64,000 bases of DNA from an uncultured Deferribacteres bacterium (GCA_913009825.1 CAJVYQ010000014.1:1-64000); one strand, 5' to 3'; counted from the first letter of the stretch, positions 45,815 to 56,677 are shown. Numbers and translations are program-made. The notes: generated from the sequence alone by a model not told the origin.

Positions 45815-48800
45815 TTACTTTAGCAGAAGGCATTTTCCAACCTGTCTAAATTCCGAAGCTGTGAGAATATACAAATACATTCCGGAAGCCACCTGTTCTC
45901 CGGATTGGCTTCGGCCGTTCCATTTTACCCTGAAATGTCCCGGTTGATGTTCCCGGTTGATGAGTGTTTGAATCTTTTCACCTTTTAAATTATATATGGA
46001 AATTCCAACCAATCCCTGGTCAGGAACATCGTATTCAATAGTTGTTTCCGGATTGAAGGGGTTTGGATAATTTGCATAAAGTTTATAGACAACAGGCAAT
46101 TCATTGTCTTCCGCCACACCGGTGACCGTACTACTGCCGCCGCTTTGATCTTCCGAAACCAGCGCAAAGAAATCTGACCAACCCGATTCAAAAACATCAG
46201 ATTTAATGGCCGTGACACGAAAATACCAGGTGGAATCCGGATTATAATATTTGTTCAATGTTTTAATAATTGTATCCGGATCCGTTGCAACGGCAACAAC
46301 TTCTTCCCGGTTCCCCGGATTATCTCTCAGTTGTTCATCTAAGAAATACGATTTTTGATTAGCAAAAACAAAAAGATATTTATCCGCACTGGGAACTTTA
46401 GTCCATTTTATGGCCAAATTATTGGTCACCGTGTCTCGTTTAATTGCCGTGATTATTGGCGGATTGAAAAAGCTGAATTCAACCGGTTTTGTATCCAAAT
46501 TGACGTTACCGGCATAATCTTTCGGCAGAATTTTAAAAAGCAGCGGATGTTCAAAATATTCATCTTTAATTTCAAAATTTACTTCCGTAAATGTTATGTC
46601 ATTCGGAGAAATATTTCCGATTTCCAAAACGACGGAATCAGGATGGTCTTTTTGCGTAACCAGAATAGAATACTTGCGCAGTCCGCTAATATTGTCCACT
46701 ACCGGGGACCAGTTGAAATGAATATCCACCAGCGAGACGCCGGCGGTTGTGTCTGTTGAAGATTTCACAAAAAACGACAATCCCGGATCCGGCGGCGGTG
46801 TATTATCCAGCACCATTTCTGTGATACCGTCCAGTTCAGCAGATGCAGATGAAGGATAGGAAGGATCGTGTCCCCATTGATCAAAACCCATAATTTTTAG
46901 AAAAAGGGATTTGCCTTCGTACAAATTAAATGTCCTCTGATTGGTTAAATCGGACACATAAGAAAAATAGAAGAGGCTGTCATCAGCCAGGTCTTTTCTG
47001 TTTATTTCGACTATCTGAGAAAATTTTTTATAATTTGGTAAATTTTCAAAACCGGAATTGTTTGCCACAAATAGCTTGATCCGTTCCGCACCCCGGAAAT
47101 CTCCTTTTACCGCGGGAGTTTCCCGGTCATTCTTTTTATACAGCCAGAACCATTCCAGCCGCAGGGAATCTGTGGGATCGGGATAGGAAAAATATTTTTT
47201 GCCGGTGGCCGGATTTTTTGCAAAAAGATGATTCAACTTCGGAATGAACACACGGTCAATATAATTGATAACAACGCTGGTGTCATTCAAGCTGTACGCT
47301 TCGTTATTGCCGGCAGGCAGTAGACGCGGTGGATCATTCACTTTTATTTCAAACGGAATGACCTGGTAAACATACTTCGCATTATCCTCCAACTGCTCTC
47401 TGTCCATCCAGCCGGACTGAATAAATTCCGGGGAGCTCGGTAAAAATTCCCTTTCTGTCTTTGTTTGCGGTTCATTCACCTTCCAGCGAATTACTCTTAC
47501 TTTGCCTACCATCTCTTTCCCATTAACCGTCCAGAAAGGATCATGCCAATAACGCTCCCAGGAAACAAAAATACCTGTCGTATCCAGCGGCTGCGCCTGT
47601 GTCAACAGTGAATCCACGGCCGGTATTATGCTTAATCCGGTATCGCTGAACCGCGGCAGGGACCAGGCGCTTTTATCCAGATTCGCGGACAGTAAATTAA
47701 CTGCCTGAACAACCGCGTAGTATTTCGGTCCTGCTTCCACGCTGAATTTAAAGTGCGTTTTACCTACTACATAATCAACCCGATAGGGCGGAGCATCGGA
47801 AAAATCCTGCGGTAAACGGTCCTTAAACAACTTTACATCAAAACGGACGGAATCCAAAGGAACAGCGCTACGAACAGGATCCAAAGCAGCGCTGGTATCC
47901 GGAAATTGCCAGAACACTGACAGCGTATCCATGGAAAATGAGAATTTTTGAATAGTGGGAGCAATGTTGCAATAAGTTGACCCCATACCTGCATTTTGTT
48001 CCGCACTGTTGCCCAACGTATCCTGAGGCAAAATTTTGTACTCATAATCTTGAAATGCTTTTAATACGGTACCATCTGCCTGACGATAGGGATCAAAAAA
48101 ATGAGTTGCCCGGGTTGTATCGATTGGCTTATAATTCACAGCACTTTTTTCTTTGCGGAAGACCAGATAAACGACGGGAAGTAAATCCTGTGATGCCGAC
48201 CAATTTAATGAGATGTTTCCGGTGAATGACGAATCATTCTGCACCGTTAAATTCAGAACCGGTGAAGGCGGCGTTGCATCTTTGAACAGATTCAACCGGT
48301 TGGAATGCGGACTCCAGACTCCGTTGGCAAACAGAGCCTTCGCCGTTATTTGATTGTCGCCTTCACTCAAAGTCACATCAAACCTTTTGGCAGAAGGATC
48401 AACCCGCTGTGAATCGCCATTCACATACACATACATCTCGGCCACATCGGTGATGTCAAAAGTTGGCCAGGAAATTTTTGCTTTTGTTTTATTTGTGTAG
48501 AACTTATTATTCAAATTTAAAAACGTTTCTTCGAATGAAAGTGCCGGAGGTAACGGCGGCCACTGGGAAACTTCCCATGCGGACTTTCCCACATCTCTCT
48601 CATTTCCCACATTGTCTACAGATGTGATGCGATACATGGTTTTTGCCCGCACGCCAATATTGGCAAAAGGATCATTAAATTTATAGATCGAACCGTTGGT
48701 AGCATCAACAGAGCCGATAACACGGAAAGTGTCTGTATCGCCGATTTTTCGATAGATATTATATTTTTGTACGCCGCTCACCGGATCTGTAGATTTTTCC

Positions 48801-50380
48801 CACTCGATTCTGAAATAGCCGCCGCCGGCAAAAGTTTGGTCAAATTCGACAAAAATATTCAGATTAGAAATATCTTCCGGAGCAAAAACATCCTGATAAT
48901 TACCGATCAAAAGACTATCGGGATTAATGCGTGACCATTCGCTATTGTTCCCGGCAATGTCCCTAAATTGAGCGCGATATTTATAAAAATGGCCATGAAC
49001 AAACCAATCATCATTTTTACCGCCGCTGGTAAAATCGAAGAGATAAGACGGATCTTTACCGGCAAAATCTTCAATGGATATCCATTGGGAAAACCATTTT
49101 TCGAAAAACTGCATGCCCGGCTGCCATTCGTCATTAAAAAACTTAGAACTATCCCTCACCGCCTGAAAACGGACGGAATCTGCTTTGGCCAGTCCGGTGA
49201 ATCCAGGTTGCGTATCCGGATTGAAGATAAACACTTCGTTCCGGTTTCCTTTTTTATACCAGGTTTTGTCATGGTAACCCATGTTGGGCAGATCATCGAC
49301 GGCGTGATCCAACTCATAATCAAAACCTGAATTCACTTTCCAATCAAATACGGGCGAAGCCGGCGAAGTGGCATCTGAAATAAACGGGCCTATTTCCTGG
49401 CCGTCACCCACATTTAATCCGGCATCCAATGCGGCAATTTTATAATAATATCTAATCCCTTCCTGCAAATCGCCTGCCGTGTCATAATAGTGGAATTTCC
49501 CATCAAGCGGATTTCCATTAATAAATACTGTATCGATAGCAACAAACGGATCCAGTCCTTTTCTTCTGAAAATGATAAATCCCTGTACATAGCTTGTCGG
49601 ATCGGAAACATTATGCCAAAACAGATCCATAGCGCCGGCCGGTGCTTCGTGGCCGCGGGAAGAATTCAGAAAATCCGGCATATCCGTATCCTGTGTGCTG
49701 TAGACGGTATCTGAATATGCAATTACGCTGTCTGCGGTAAATCCCTTCAGATAAAAACCATATTTTACATTATTTTTTAAATTCGCAAAAGTTGTTTTAA
49801 TAATTCCGCTTGCATTGGTTTTAGCTAAGCCGGATTGATTCCCCGGAGTGGATTCTCCTGGATTTCGGGTATCAAAGATATAAATCCATTGGTCATAGAG
49901 ATCGTCACTTTGCATCCAGGAAATTGTATTAGAAGTACCACCGGAATATTCAGGTTCCATAAAAATAAAAGGTTTCACACGAAGATCATAAATCAGAGTA
50001 TCCGCTTCCATCGTTCCATCCGGATGAATGCCACCGGCAACAACCGGAAGCAGATAGTGACTGCCATTAATTTCTTTTGGCATAATGTTCAATTTATATG
50101 AAATGAGACCCTTATCACTAATAATGGTTTCTTTCCTCAATGATATGAATTGAGGTTGATTCAGAATTTTAATGAATAACGAACCCAGATTATCGCCGGT
50201 AATGGTAGCCTTTATCCATAATGTTGCAGAATCACCCACATTCATCACCATGGGTGCTTTAGGATAACATTCAAATTTCACCTTCACCTCTGCATGTAAT
50301 ACGGAAACAGCAAAAAATCCTGTAAATAGAAATGCAAATTTTACAAGAAACGCTTTATTCATTTTTGAGATAAAAAACAT
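45815..50380 (-). CDS. Giant secreted FN3-repeat protein with FlgD-like sorting domain
   Basis: A 1521-aa protein. The start at 50380 is chosen over an upstream one because GGAGG lies six bases before this ATG and a signal peptide follows directly (KAFLVKFAFLFTGFFAVSVLHA). The rest is beta-sandwich repeats with FN3-like blocks (e.g. VSGVQKYNIYRKIGDTDTF, RYYYKIAALDAGLN), and a C-terminal sorting domain with NYPNPFNPETTIEYDVP and SGMYLYIL. The gene is 323 bp from the operon start at 45491 and on the same strand, so it may be a partly separate unit. Likely a cell-surface or extracellular protein. Confidence 0.85.
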   Translation of the reverse strand: MFFISKMNKAFLVKFAFLFTGFFAVSVLHAEVKVKFECYPKAPMVMNVGDSATLWIKATITGDNLGSLFIKILNQPQFISLRKETIISDKGLISYKLNIMPKEINGSHYLLPVVAGGIHPDGTMEADTLIYDLRVKPFIFMEPEYSGGTSNTISWMQSDDLYDQWIYIFDTRNPGESTPGNQSGLAKTNASGIIKTTFANLKNNVKYGFYLKGFTADSVIAYSDTVYSTQDTDMPDFLNSSRGHEAPAGAMDLFWHNVSDPTSYVQGFIIFRRKGLDPFVAIDTVFINGNPLDGKFHYYDTAGDLQEGIRYYYKIAALDAGLNVGDGQEIGPFISDATSPASPVFDWKVNSGFDYELDHAVDDLPNMGYHDKTWYKKGNRNEVFIFNPDTQPGFTGLAKADSVRFQAVRDSSKFFNDEWQPGMQFFEKWFSQWISIEDFAGKDPSYLFDFTSGGKNDDWFVHGHFYKYRAQFRDIAGNNSEWSRINPDSLLIGNYQDVFAPEDISNLNIFVEFDQTFAGGGYFRIEWEKSTDPVSGVQKYNIYRKIGDTDTFRVIGSVDATNGSIYKFNDPFANIGVRAKTMYRITSVDNVGNERDVGKSAWEVSQWPPLPPALSFEETFLNLNNKFYTNKTKAKISWPTFDITDVAEMYVYVNGDSQRVDPSAKRFDVTLSEGDNQITAKALFANGVWSPHSNRLNLFKDATPPSPVLNLTVQNDSSFTGNISLNWSASQDLLPVVYLVFRKEKSAVNYKPIDTTRATHFFDPYRQADGTVLKAFQDYEYKILPQDTLGNSAEQNAGMGSTYCNIAPTIQKFSFSMDTLSVFWQFPDTSAALDPVRSAVPLDSVRFDVKLFKDRLPQDFSDAPPYRVDYVVGKTHFKFSVEAGPKYYAVVQAVNLLSANLDKSAWSLPRFSDTGLSIIPAVDSLLTQAQPLDTTGIFVSWERYWHDPFWTVNGKEMVGKVRVIRWKVNEPQTKTEREFLPSSPEFIQSGWMDREQLEDNAKYVYQVIPFEIKVNDPPRLLPAGNNEAYSLNDTSVVINYIDRVFIPKLNHLFAKNPATGKKYFSYPDPTDSLRLEWFWLYKKNDRETPAVKGDFRGAERIKLFVANNSGFENLPNYKKFSQIVEINRKDLADDSLFYFSYVSDLTNQRTFNLYEGKSLFLKIMGFDQWGHDPSYPSSASAELDGITEMVLDNTPPPDPGLSFFVKSSTDTTAGVSLVDIHFNWSPVVDNISGLRKYSILVTQKDHPDSVVLEIGNISPNDITFTEVNFEIKDEYFEHPLLFKILPKDYAGNVNLDTKPVEFSFFNPPIITAIKRDTVTNNLAIKWTKVPSADKYLFVFANQKSYFLDEQLRDNPGNREEVVAVATDPDTIIKTLNKYYNPDSTWYFRVTAIKSDVFESGWSDFFALVSEDQSGGSSTVTGVAEDNELPVVYKLYANYPNPFNPETTIEYDVPDQGLVGISIYNLKGEKIQTLINREHQPGHFRVKWNGRSQSGEQVASGMYLYILTASEFRQVGKCLLLK

Positions 50381-50957
50381 CTTATTCCTCCGTTTAAAGC
50401 AGAACCGCGGTTTTATTATTTCACAGATAAATTTGCCATTTTTTTCAAAAACAGTTTCCCTTTCCTGTGTCTGTCTCACGCTGAAACAGAAAAAGGTTAT
50501 TGAAACTTTATGAAGCAAAAAACCCCATAAATTATCTGTTTTTTTTATTGTTACACAAAATATGGCAATTATTATTCCAGTGAAGAAATTCTTATTGTCC
50601 AATGTGGAAATGCAAAAAATATTCTTTTCATCCCGGCAGTTATATATTATATTGTAACTATTCAGGTATGCTCCATAATATTAACCGGTTTCAAGCTTCG
50701 ACTCCGCTCAGCATGGCTTTCAAGTTTATCCTGAGCCCTTCGACAAGCCCAGGATAAACTTAGTCGAAGGTTTATCTCACATCAGGAAACCGGTACACCG
50801 GAATAGTTACATTATATTTATGTATTGAGCGGAAAAGATTTTAGGCGTTTTTTACTTTTGGCACCAAATATTTAATTGAATTCCTTAACCAAAATCGACT
50901 CTTCATTTACTGTTAGTCCGAAACAAACAGAGTAAGCTCAGAGCCTATATTCTGAAT
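50381..50957. other. Upstream gap of the giant protein gene
   Basis: Contains the family 2 element at 50654-50810. The remainder is AT-rich; no gene seen. The promoter of the 1521-aa gene should lie between about 50385 and 50650. Confidence 0.45.
50654..50810. repeat. MITE-like element, family 2, copy C
   Basis: A 157-bp copy with ends gtaactattcaggtatgctc and ccggaatagttac. Its interior (gcttcgactccgctcagcatgg and tcgaaggtttatctcacatc) is nearly identical to that of copy A at 14106-14290. Confidence 0.8.
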
Positions 50958-51266
50958 ATGCAAACAAGAATAAATGAAAAAATCAGTTGCCCCAATACAA
51001 GCAAGAACCGTTGGGAAATTTTTGATATCAAAAGTGGCGAAGGGAAAAGCGGTATAGGTATTGTTTTCTTATACTATAACCATCTGTTTGAGGAACCTGT
51101 CGCTATGAAAACCTTTCAAAATAAATATCTGTAAAATGATCTGGCGAAACAACGTTTTCACAGAGAAGCCGTAACCTGGGTTCAATTAGGAAAACACCCC
51201 AATATCGTTTCATCAAAATATGTAAAGAACATGAGGGAGCTGTTTATTGTTTCAACAACGCATTAA
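50958..51266 (+). pseudogene. Fragment of a Hanks-type Ser/Thr protein kinase (N-lobe)
   Basis: Translated from the ATG at 50958 in one frame, the sequence gives RWEIFDIKSGEGKSGIGIVF (Gly-loop), then EEPVAMKTFQNKYL with the VAxK catalytic Lys codon at 51108-51110, an in-frame TAA at 51132-51134, then REAVTWVQLGKHPNIV (the alpha-C Glu and the HPNIV block). A second TAA at 51264-51266 ends it. The remaining kinase lobe and any C-terminal domain are gone. The match to a kinase is clear in order and spacing, so this is a dead gene remnant. Confidence 0.82.
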
Positions 51267-51375
51267 AATTAAATCCTGTTGTAGATCCAGTTGCTAAAGC
51301 TGGGATAACTCACTGTTTTTAAACCAATACAAATCATTATCCTCTGAAAAAACATTTTAACTTAAGGAGAGTATC

Positions 51376-52563
51376 ATGAGACACAAGAAATTAGGAATCG
51401 TTTTGGCAATTTTTTATGTCCTGTTTTCCGGGAGTTTTCCTCTGCAGGCACAGCAGCCTTATGATATCAAGACTTTAACCAATATCTCTACTCCATTAAG
51501 CATAACCGCATTGAGAGGAACTGACAGTAACATCGGTGTATGGGCAAAAATTGTCAACCACTCGGACGCGAACCAAACGCTCCGTCATTACAGAGGTACC
51601 GGTGTAGCTGCCTCCGGAGGAGGACAGATTTACGGCAAAGTGGTTGCGGCCAAGATACAAGCTCAGGCATTCAAACCTTGGTACAGTCAGCCCTATTATG
51701 ACTATTTAATCCCGGCAAACAATGAGGTCGAAATCCCTTTATATGTTCTCTGTCAGAATTTGTACAAGCCGCCCTTGGCAGCAGTTCAAAATTATTCCAA
51801 TTTTACTTTCTTCACTCTCAGCGACTCTGTTTTAAAAGTTTATCTCGGAACGGATAAAATAAATCATTTTTTAATGGATTCACTATCAACGAAATTTTGG
51901 GTCGATCAGAAAGAATACATTTTTTACACAGGCACATTAAGTGAAAGCGATCATGCTCTCATAAAAAGCGGCTATTGGGTCGCTGATTCAGGCAGATATG
52001 TCGAATATCAGGGAAGACACTTTTATGCGGTTGACAGCCTGTTTGTAGTCCCTGGAAATATTAATTGGGCGATATGGGCAGTAGCCGACCATGCAGATAG
52101 CTCGACCATGAAAGAAAAAATCAATGAGTGGAGAGCGCGGGACGGACGTCCACCCTTACAAGATGCCGATTTAAGAATTCTGTATTGTCCGGTTTATGCA
52201 ATTTTAACTGCATCCGGTTTTGATAAATTGGCGCAGGGATTTTATCAAAATTGGTACGACACATTCCTGGATGTCTCCCAATCGGAAACCTTGATACCAA
52301 ATCAATTTCAACTACTGCAAAATTACCCAAATCCATTCAACGGAAGCACAACATTCACCTACCGGCTACCCAATTCCGGCAAAGTGGTTGTTAGCGTTTA
52401 TGATCTTTTAGGGAAAAAAATAGAAACTTTGGTGGATCGATATCAAAATTCAGGGACATATCAGGTAGTTTGGGATGCTACAAAATATCCTTCCGGAGTG
52501 TACATATATCGATTGACGTATAGCAAGCAGCTTTTCACCCGGAAATGTCTTTACTTGAAATGA
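51376..52563 (+). CDS. Secreted protein with FlgD-like C-terminal sorting domain
   Basis: A 395-aa protein with a signal peptide (GIVLAIFYVLFSGSFPLQAQ), a central region of ~280 residues that matches no family I recognise and is rich in Tyr and Asp, and a C-terminal sorting domain (NYPNPFNGSTTFTYRLP, YDLLGKKIETLVD, YPSGVYIYRLTY). Good ribosome-binding site AAGGAGAG seven bases before the ATG. It is the only plus-strand gene in the envelope region and stands next to the kinase fragment. Confidence 0.8.
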   Translation: MRHKKLGIVLAIFYVLFSGSFPLQAQQPYDIKTLTNISTPLSITALRGTDSNIGVWAKIVNHSDANQTLRHYRGTGVAASGGGQIYGKVVAAKIQAQAFKPWYSQPYYDYLIPANNEVEIPLYVLCQNLYKPPLAAVQNYSNFTFFTLSDSVLKVYLGTDKINHFLMDSLSTKFWVDQKEYIFYTGTLSESDHALIKSGYWVADSGRYVEYQGRHFYAVDSLFVVPGNINWAIWAVADHADSSTMKEKINEWRARDGRPPLQDADLRILYCPVYAILTASGFDKLAQGFYQNWYDTFLDVSQSETLIPNQFQLLQNYPNPFNGSTTFTYRLPNSGKVVVSVYDLLGKKIETLVDRYQNSGTYQVVWDATKYPSGVYIYRLTYSKQLFTRKCLYLK

Positions 52564-52679
52564 AACGTGGTTCCGGTAATTTCAGATTGAAAAACCCGTT
52601 GAAATTCACGTGAACTTAATTTTACTCTTATATTATTTCGCCAAAGATTGTATTAACCTCAACCGGTCGTTCATCCGGA

Positions 52680-55544
52680 TTATTTGTTTTGAAAATTTTT
52701 CTTCAGATCCTTTGTCTCGATAATAGTGAATTCTGTTCTTCTGTTTAACTGACGACTTTCTTCTGTATTGTTATCTGCAACCGGTTGGCTTTCACCATAC
52801 CCTTTGGTGACAATTCGATATCCTTCGATACCTTGCTTCAATAAATAACTTTTTACCGAATCACATCGTGCCTGGGAAAGTCTTAAATTATAGGATTCGG
52901 GTCCTTTACTATCTGTGTGACCGCCAATTTCGATGCCAATTCCCGTATATTTTTTCAACAGGTCTGCAGCTCTATTCAATTCGACAAATGTTTCCGGTCG
53001 AACCGTTGCCTCATTAAAATCGAATAAAATGTTATTAATTTTTATTTTTTCCCCTACTCTAACCAATTTTAATTTGAAATTCTTCTCGATCTTTTCATTG
53101 TCTTGAATTTCGTTTTTTGTATATACTTTTTCCGATTCAAAAAAATAGTTATCCGCCGTCACGGAGATATTATAATTACGATCGACGGGGACTTCAACCT
53201 GATAACGTCCATTTTTTAAATCACTATAAAATTTGGCTATTTCTTCCCCCGTCTCTAACACTTCCACCCGAAGTTGGGCGCCAATCGGTTCATCCGAATA
53301 AAAATCTGAAATTCGTCCTGTGATAAATACTTTTTTGGCACTGTAATACAACGAATAATCATTTTTTACTTCCTGATAAAACTGTATGTCGGTTAGATCC
53401 AGTTTTTCCTCTCTACTAATATAGTTATCACCGGACATAATAAGAAGGGTATACACCTTCCCGACAGGAAGAGCAAGCATATATTCACCGGTTTCACTAT
53501 TACTCTCAGCCCGGAATAATTCTTCACCTGTTTCCAGGTCCTTTGCAACCACAATAGCACCAAGAGGGTTGCCTTCGGAGTCCAGTATTTTACCTTTCAC
53601 AGTAATCACTTTATCCGGTTTCATTACTTCCGGTACTTTTATTTTATAAATATCCAGACCACCAAGGCCACCCTCCCGATCGGAAGCAAAATAGGCCCAT
53701 TGCCCTGACGGTTCAATAATAAAACTAATTTCATCACGATTGGAATTAAAAACCAAACCGGCATTGACCGGTTTTGTCCAATTCCCGTTTTTATCCATCC
53801 TGCTCATGTAAATATCAAAACCACCAAGTCCGCCTTCACGATCAGAAGAGAAGTAGAGTGTTTTACTATCGAAAAAAATATAGGGATATCGCTCATTGGC
53901 GGAACTATTAATTTGCGGGCCTAAATTTTCTGCCTTGCTCCATTTACCGTTTACAAAGTGAGTAACCCAAATATCATAACCACGAAATCCTCCAGGTCGG
54001 TTGGAAGCAAAATACAGGGATTTTCTGTCATTGGAAATAGAGGGATGAGCATCCCAATATCTGCTATTAATATTGGCACCGAGATCTTTAGGTTCCGACC
54101 AAATAGTTCCATTCAATTTAGATACATAAAGATCCAGACCGGTGTGGTCCGCTTCATTTTGTTTAGATAAAAATATCATCTGACCATCCGAAGAAATACT
54201 ACATGCTCCTTCATTGAGTGGAGTATTAACCGGGGTACCAAGATTCACCGGTTTCTGCCAGATACTATCGCGCATGGTTGTATACCAAAAATCTTCGGAA
54301 GGATTCAGAAAAATACCTCCATCCCGGGTTGAAGTAAAAAACATTGTTTTCCCATCGGCAGTAAGGACAGGAAGTCCATCATTTTGGGAAGAATTCACAA
54401 CCGGACCTAAATTCTCTGCTTTAAAATTTACAGCGGATCTAAGCTGTTTTGAAATACTAATAAAATTATCAGAGACGGTTGAATCAGCATTTAAATCTGC
54501 AATATTTTTAAGTTTTTCATACAAACTCCTTATCCGCCGATTTAACGAATCCAACTTGAAAGCATCTTTCGCGAGAAAAGAAGCAACCATCGATTCCCCT
54601 TTTTTAAGGGCATCATTTGCTAAAATAAATAATTTTTTCGCTTCATTCCGTTCTTTTATCCTGGTGCCGAAACTATGTGTAAACGTCAAATAATGAGATG
54701 GATTTTTGTCAGAGAAAGAAAATGCATAATTCAAGGAAAAGTCTGAATATCTTCCTCCTAAACCAATAAATATTTGATTATCAAAAAACCCGAGGCGCGG
54801 AAACAGAGCATCCTTAAAATTATATTGCAATCCACCGGCAGGCTTCGTTTTTTTATTAGCCTGGTTATAATTAAAATCGAAATTTAATGAGACGGGTAAT
54901 ATTGGCGGATGAATTGAAAAACCGGCGGAGAAAAATTGTTCCTGTTTATTTTGAATCAACTTACCGTTTAAATCATCGGTTTGGATAATATTATTTATAA
55001 AACCTCCGATTGAAAACCACGGAGATGCTGTGATCGCAATCCCGGCATCGATTCCATAACCAACTTTTCTGTTGCTGTCAAAAATTTGATCTTTCACACG
55101 GGTTCTGAGACCCAGACTGAATTTTGAAGAAGTTGGGAAAGCCATCAAGAGGGAATATGTCTGAAAATAATTGGGATAATTTTGAGACTGCCAAATTCCT
55201 TTTCCGGCATTGCTGATCCGGTCAAATCCAAATGCAAAAGAAACTTTTTGTCTTGCTGTCAGAAAATAAATCATATTCCGTTTAAAATAACCATAACCGG
55301 GGATGCCGCCAACCATCAGGGTTTTTTGTTGAACGGAACCCAATGTCGCCGGATTGAATAAAACACCCGCAGGACAATCGGCAAAACCATTCATTGCGCT
55401 GCCAACCCCCAGGCTAATGGCTTCTCCCGGAAAATTAAGTTTAGCCAACGGCAATGAAAGTTCCTGCCCGTTACTTATGTTAGAGATAAAGATAAAGAAT
55501 GAGAAAATAAGGAGCTTAGCCTTTATTATTGTTCTTGCATTCAT
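52680..55544 (-). CDS. PorV-like barrel fused to PD40, carboxypeptidase-regulatory-like and OmpA domains (PorE-like)
   Basis: A 954-aa protein with a signal peptide (ending ISNG). Residues 27-295 resemble a PorV/UPF0164 barrel (SLGVGSAMNGFADCPAGVLFNPATLG); 300-350 is helical; 390-640 is a PD40/TolB-like propeller with repeats such as TADGKTMFFTSTRDGG and FDSKTLYFSSDREGGLGGFDIYMS; 655-830 has two carboxypeptidase-regulatory-like domains; the end is an OmpA domain (about 845-945) with GGHTDSKGPESYNLRLSQAR. In known type IX secretion, PorE carries PD40-CRD-OmpA, but here the outer-membrane barrel is in the same chain. The gene is 2 bp after the next barrel gene. Confidence 0.85.
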   Translation of the reverse strand: MNARTIIKAKLLIFSFFIFISNISNGQELSLPLAKLNFPGEAISLGVGSAMNGFADCPAGVLFNPATLGSVQQKTLMVGGIPGYGYFKRNMIYFLTARQKVSFAFGFDRISNAGKGIWQSQNYPNYFQTYSLLMAFPTSSKFSLGLRTRVKDQIFDSNRKVGYGIDAGIAITASPWFSIGGFINNIIQTDDLNGKLIQNKQEQFFSAGFSIHPPILPVSLNFDFNYNQANKKTKPAGGLQYNFKDALFPRLGFFDNQIFIGLGGRYSDFSLNYAFSFSDKNPSHYLTFTHSFGTRIKERNEAKKLFILANDALKKGESMVASFLAKDAFKLDSLNRRIRSLYEKLKNIADLNADSTVSDNFISISKQLRSAVNFKAENLGPVVNSSQNDGLPVLTADGKTMFFTSTRDGGIFLNPSEDFWYTTMRDSIWQKPVNLGTPVNTPLNEGACSISSDGQMIFLSKQNEADHTGLDLYVSKLNGTIWSEPKDLGANINSRYWDAHPSISNDRKSLYFASNRPGGFRGYDIWVTHFVNGKWSKAENLGPQINSSANERYPYIFFDSKTLYFSSDREGGLGGFDIYMSRMDKNGNWTKPVNAGLVFNSNRDEISFIIEPSGQWAYFASDREGGLGGLDIYKIKVPEVMKPDKVITVKGKILDSEGNPLGAIVVAKDLETGEELFRAESNSETGEYMLALPVGKVYTLLIMSGDNYISREEKLDLTDIQFYQEVKNDYSLYYSAKKVFITGRISDFYSDEPIGAQLRVEVLETGEEIAKFYSDLKNGRYQVEVPVDRNYNISVTADNYFFESEKVYTKNEIQDNEKIEKNFKLKLVRVGEKIKINNILFDFNEATVRPETFVELNRAADLLKKYTGIGIEIGGHTDSKGPESYNLRLSQARCDSVKSYLLKQGIEGYRIVTKGYGESQPVADNNTEESRQLNRRTEFTIIETKDLKKNFQNK

Positions 55545-55546
55545 TT

Positions 55547-56677
55547 TTAGTAGTTTCCTAATTTCAACTCAAATAAATATACTTTTGATGAATGAGTCTC
55601 CAATATTTTGTAAAAACCTGCGGCAAGATTCAGATGCAGAGGGCCTAAATTTATTCCAAATCCATAACTTAGTTCTCTGCGATGAAAACCGGCGCGAAGA
55701 TCGACAACAGGAAATCTGATTTCCATTCCTAAAAAATTGTTCTTTAGAAAATCGTAACTTTCACCCCCAAGATTCACAGCATTCCAGGCGATGATAAATT
55801 TTCTAATTATTTTTCGGTTTTGCAGGCGCGGCCAACGGTACGAAACCCCAAATTTTCCATAAAGTTTTTGATTCCCATTTTCCCTGCCGCTTAAAACATT
55901 GTTCAAAACGGAAGCGATATTTAAATGATACTTATTTAATTCATATAAAAAGCCAACATTAAAAAAATAGGAATTTTGCCAATCCCCTTTATTAAAAACA
56001 TCCGGATATTTATTGAAAATATTTCCCGGCGAAAAAGAGGAATAATAAAGATTAAACAATTGGTCATTATTAATTGCCATGTTTTCATTTACTTTTGCAA
56101 GATTCCACTCAAAACTAAAGCCAACAGACAGGGGACTATTCGGTGAATAATTCGGGATTTTTTTACTATAACTGATATGTGTAATAAAACTCATATTATC
56201 CCAAAATGTCATCTCAGCTATTTGTTGGTCACCGTTTAATTTGTAAGCCTGACGATAAAACGAAATAACCGATAATGCGAATCCATTTTTAATATATTCA
56301 AAAGAAAAATTACCCAATCCCCTGGTTTGCCACTTGCTCGCAAATTGGTTTAATTTATTCACATAGTCCGAGTTGTCAACGGGTCCGGTAAAATTTTTTT
56401 GCAGCACGCTTTGATTATTATCGATAAACCGGAAGAAGTCGAAGGAATCCTGACTGAAATAACCGATTCCATTGAATATAAAAGAGAAACTATTTTTTTC
56501 ACGAAATGCTAAGGCAGCCGGATTATAATAATGAATGCCACTTATATTAACACAAGAGATTACAGCATTCCCCAGTCCTGCTGCCCTGACGCTGTAAACC
56601 GGAAAATCTCCGTTCTGAGCCGCTACACCGCGAAAAAGAATAAACAGGCTAAACAAAACAAACAAGAGGTTTTTCAT
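55547..56677 (-). CDS. PorV/PorQ-like outer-membrane protein
   Basis: A 376-aa exported barrel: signal (cleaved after GVAA) then VRAAGLGNAVISCVNISGIHYYNPAALAF, the starting motif of the PorV/PorQ (UPF0164) family, and alternating strands to the end (FELKLGNY). It lies 11 bp after the FecR-domain gene and 2 bp before the PorE-like fusion gene, so the three form one unit. Confidence 0.8.
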   Translation of the reverse strand: MKNLLFVLFSLFILFRGVAAQNGDFPVYSVRAAGLGNAVISCVNISGIHYYNPAALAFREKNSFSFIFNGIGYFSQDSFDFFRFIDNNQSVLQKNFTGPVDNSDYVNKLNQFASKWQTRGLGNFSFEYIKNGFALSVISFYRQAYKLNGDQQIAEMTFWDNMSFITHISYSKKIPNYSPNSPLSVGFSFEWNLAKVNENMAINNDQLFNLYYSSFSPGNIFNKYPDVFNKGDWQNSYFFNVGFLYELNKYHLNIASVLNNVLSGRENGNQKLYGKFGVSYRWPRLQNRKIIRKFIIAWNAVNLGGESYDFLKNNFLGMEIRFPVVDLRAGFHRRELSYGFGINLGPLHLNLAAGFYKILETHSSKVYLFELKLGNY

